6,356 nt of DNA from Fibrobacter sp. (GTDB lineage Bacteria; Fibrobacterota; Fibrobacteria; Fibrobacterales; Fibrobacteraceae): NCBI GenBank assembly GCA_017550445.1, contig JAFZOV010000057.1, forward strand, positions 1 through 6,356, written 5' to 3'. Below the pieces are notes generated by a model that did not search any database, was not told the DNA's origin, and saw only the letters and a list, made by a program, of their open reading frames with translations. The first letter of the stretch is position 1; each line of letters starts with the position of its first letter. This document shows, in pieces, positions 6,169 through 6,356 of this stretch. The position numbers and the translations under genes were made by a program.

Positions 6169-6356
6169 AGGTTGTTGGGGTCGATATTGCCCCTGAACCT
6201 TTATGGAACGTAGATAAGTATTATTACTGCAATCTGATTGAATCTGATGCAATAAGGATTATTCTCTCAGTGGAGAGGCCTGATGCTATCGTTCATTTAG
6301 CCGCTGTGTCCAGTGTGGCTCAGAGTTGGAAGGCGCCAGTGAATAGTTTCTTGAAT
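6150..6356 (+). CDS. NAD-dependent epimerase/dehydratase (GDP-mannose 4,6-dehydratase/reductase-like), internal fragment
   Basis: Sixty-nine codons in one open frame running off the right edge. LKSSGSEVVGVDIAP fits the end of the first helix and second strand of an extended short-chain dehydrogenase, where the acidic D after VVGV contacts the cofactor ribose. PDAIVHLAAVSSVAQSW (44-60) is the strand-four HLAA motif followed by the S-S-V-x-x-SW segment typical of GDP-mannose dehydratases and GDP-4-keto-6-deoxymannose reductases. These enzymes make nucleotide-activated deoxysugars for surface polysaccharides. The N-terminal T-G-x-x-G-x-x-G nucleotide-binding loop, about 20-25 residues, should lie upstream but that DNA is the antisense of a methyltransferase gene. 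Catalytic Y-x-x-x-K would lie past the window. Codon use is more AT-rich than in the neighbouring methyltransferase. The family call is solid, the exact substrate is not. Confidence 0.65.

Noticed and set aside
6166..6252. Methyltransferase N-terminus in the minus-strand frame from the ATG at 6252
   Set aside because: The residues show no SAM-binding glycine motif, whereas the same bases on the plus strand encode a good dehydratase segment.

Overview
The window looks like accessory chromosome from a Fibrobacter-type bacterium (Fibrobacterota). The main clue is a large secreted protein at 1674-4082 (minus strand). It has a lipoprotein-like signal, long poly-serine linkers, small cysteine/tryptophan modules and a C-terminal domain of the FISUMP type (Fibrobacter succinogenes major paralogous domain). 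A mixed base composition and rich, strong TTTACA/TATATT-like promoter spacing are compatible with this, but the organism call rests on the FISUMP protein and is an inference.

Layout, left to right. Positions 1-1352 (minus): the first 450 codons of a polytopic YfhO-family membrane protein, running off the left edge. Positions 1353-1460: its leader, with a 12-bp direct repeat, and an intrinsic terminator belonging to the next gene. Positions 1461-1583 (minus): a 40-residue single-helix membrane protein with an excellent ribosome binding site. Positions 1674-4082 (minus): the FISUMP lipoprotein. Positions 4083-4325: a divergent AT-rich control region with a good minus-strand promoter and two small palindromes. 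Positions 4326-5773 (plus): a two-gene AbiE operon, AbiEi-type antitoxin then AbiEii-type nucleotidyltransferase toxin, separated by 2 bases. Positions 5779 to about 6165 (minus): the C-terminal part of a SAM-dependent methyltransferase, convergent with the toxin gene. Positions about 6150-6356 (plus): an NAD-dependent epimerase/dehydratase lacking its N-terminus and cut by the right edge.

Functionally, the only clear system is the AbiE pair, a known type IV toxin-antitoxin / abortive-infection module. The three minus-strand genes on the left are cell-envelope proteins: the FISUMP gene may read through into the small membrane protein, whose terminator then separates them from the YfhO gene. 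At the right end two unrelated genes are joined head to head inside their coding sequences, with a drop from roughly 58% to 44% G+C (hand count). That is either a rearrangement breakpoint or, quite possibly, a chimeric assembly join. I did not find a convincingly new multi-gene system.
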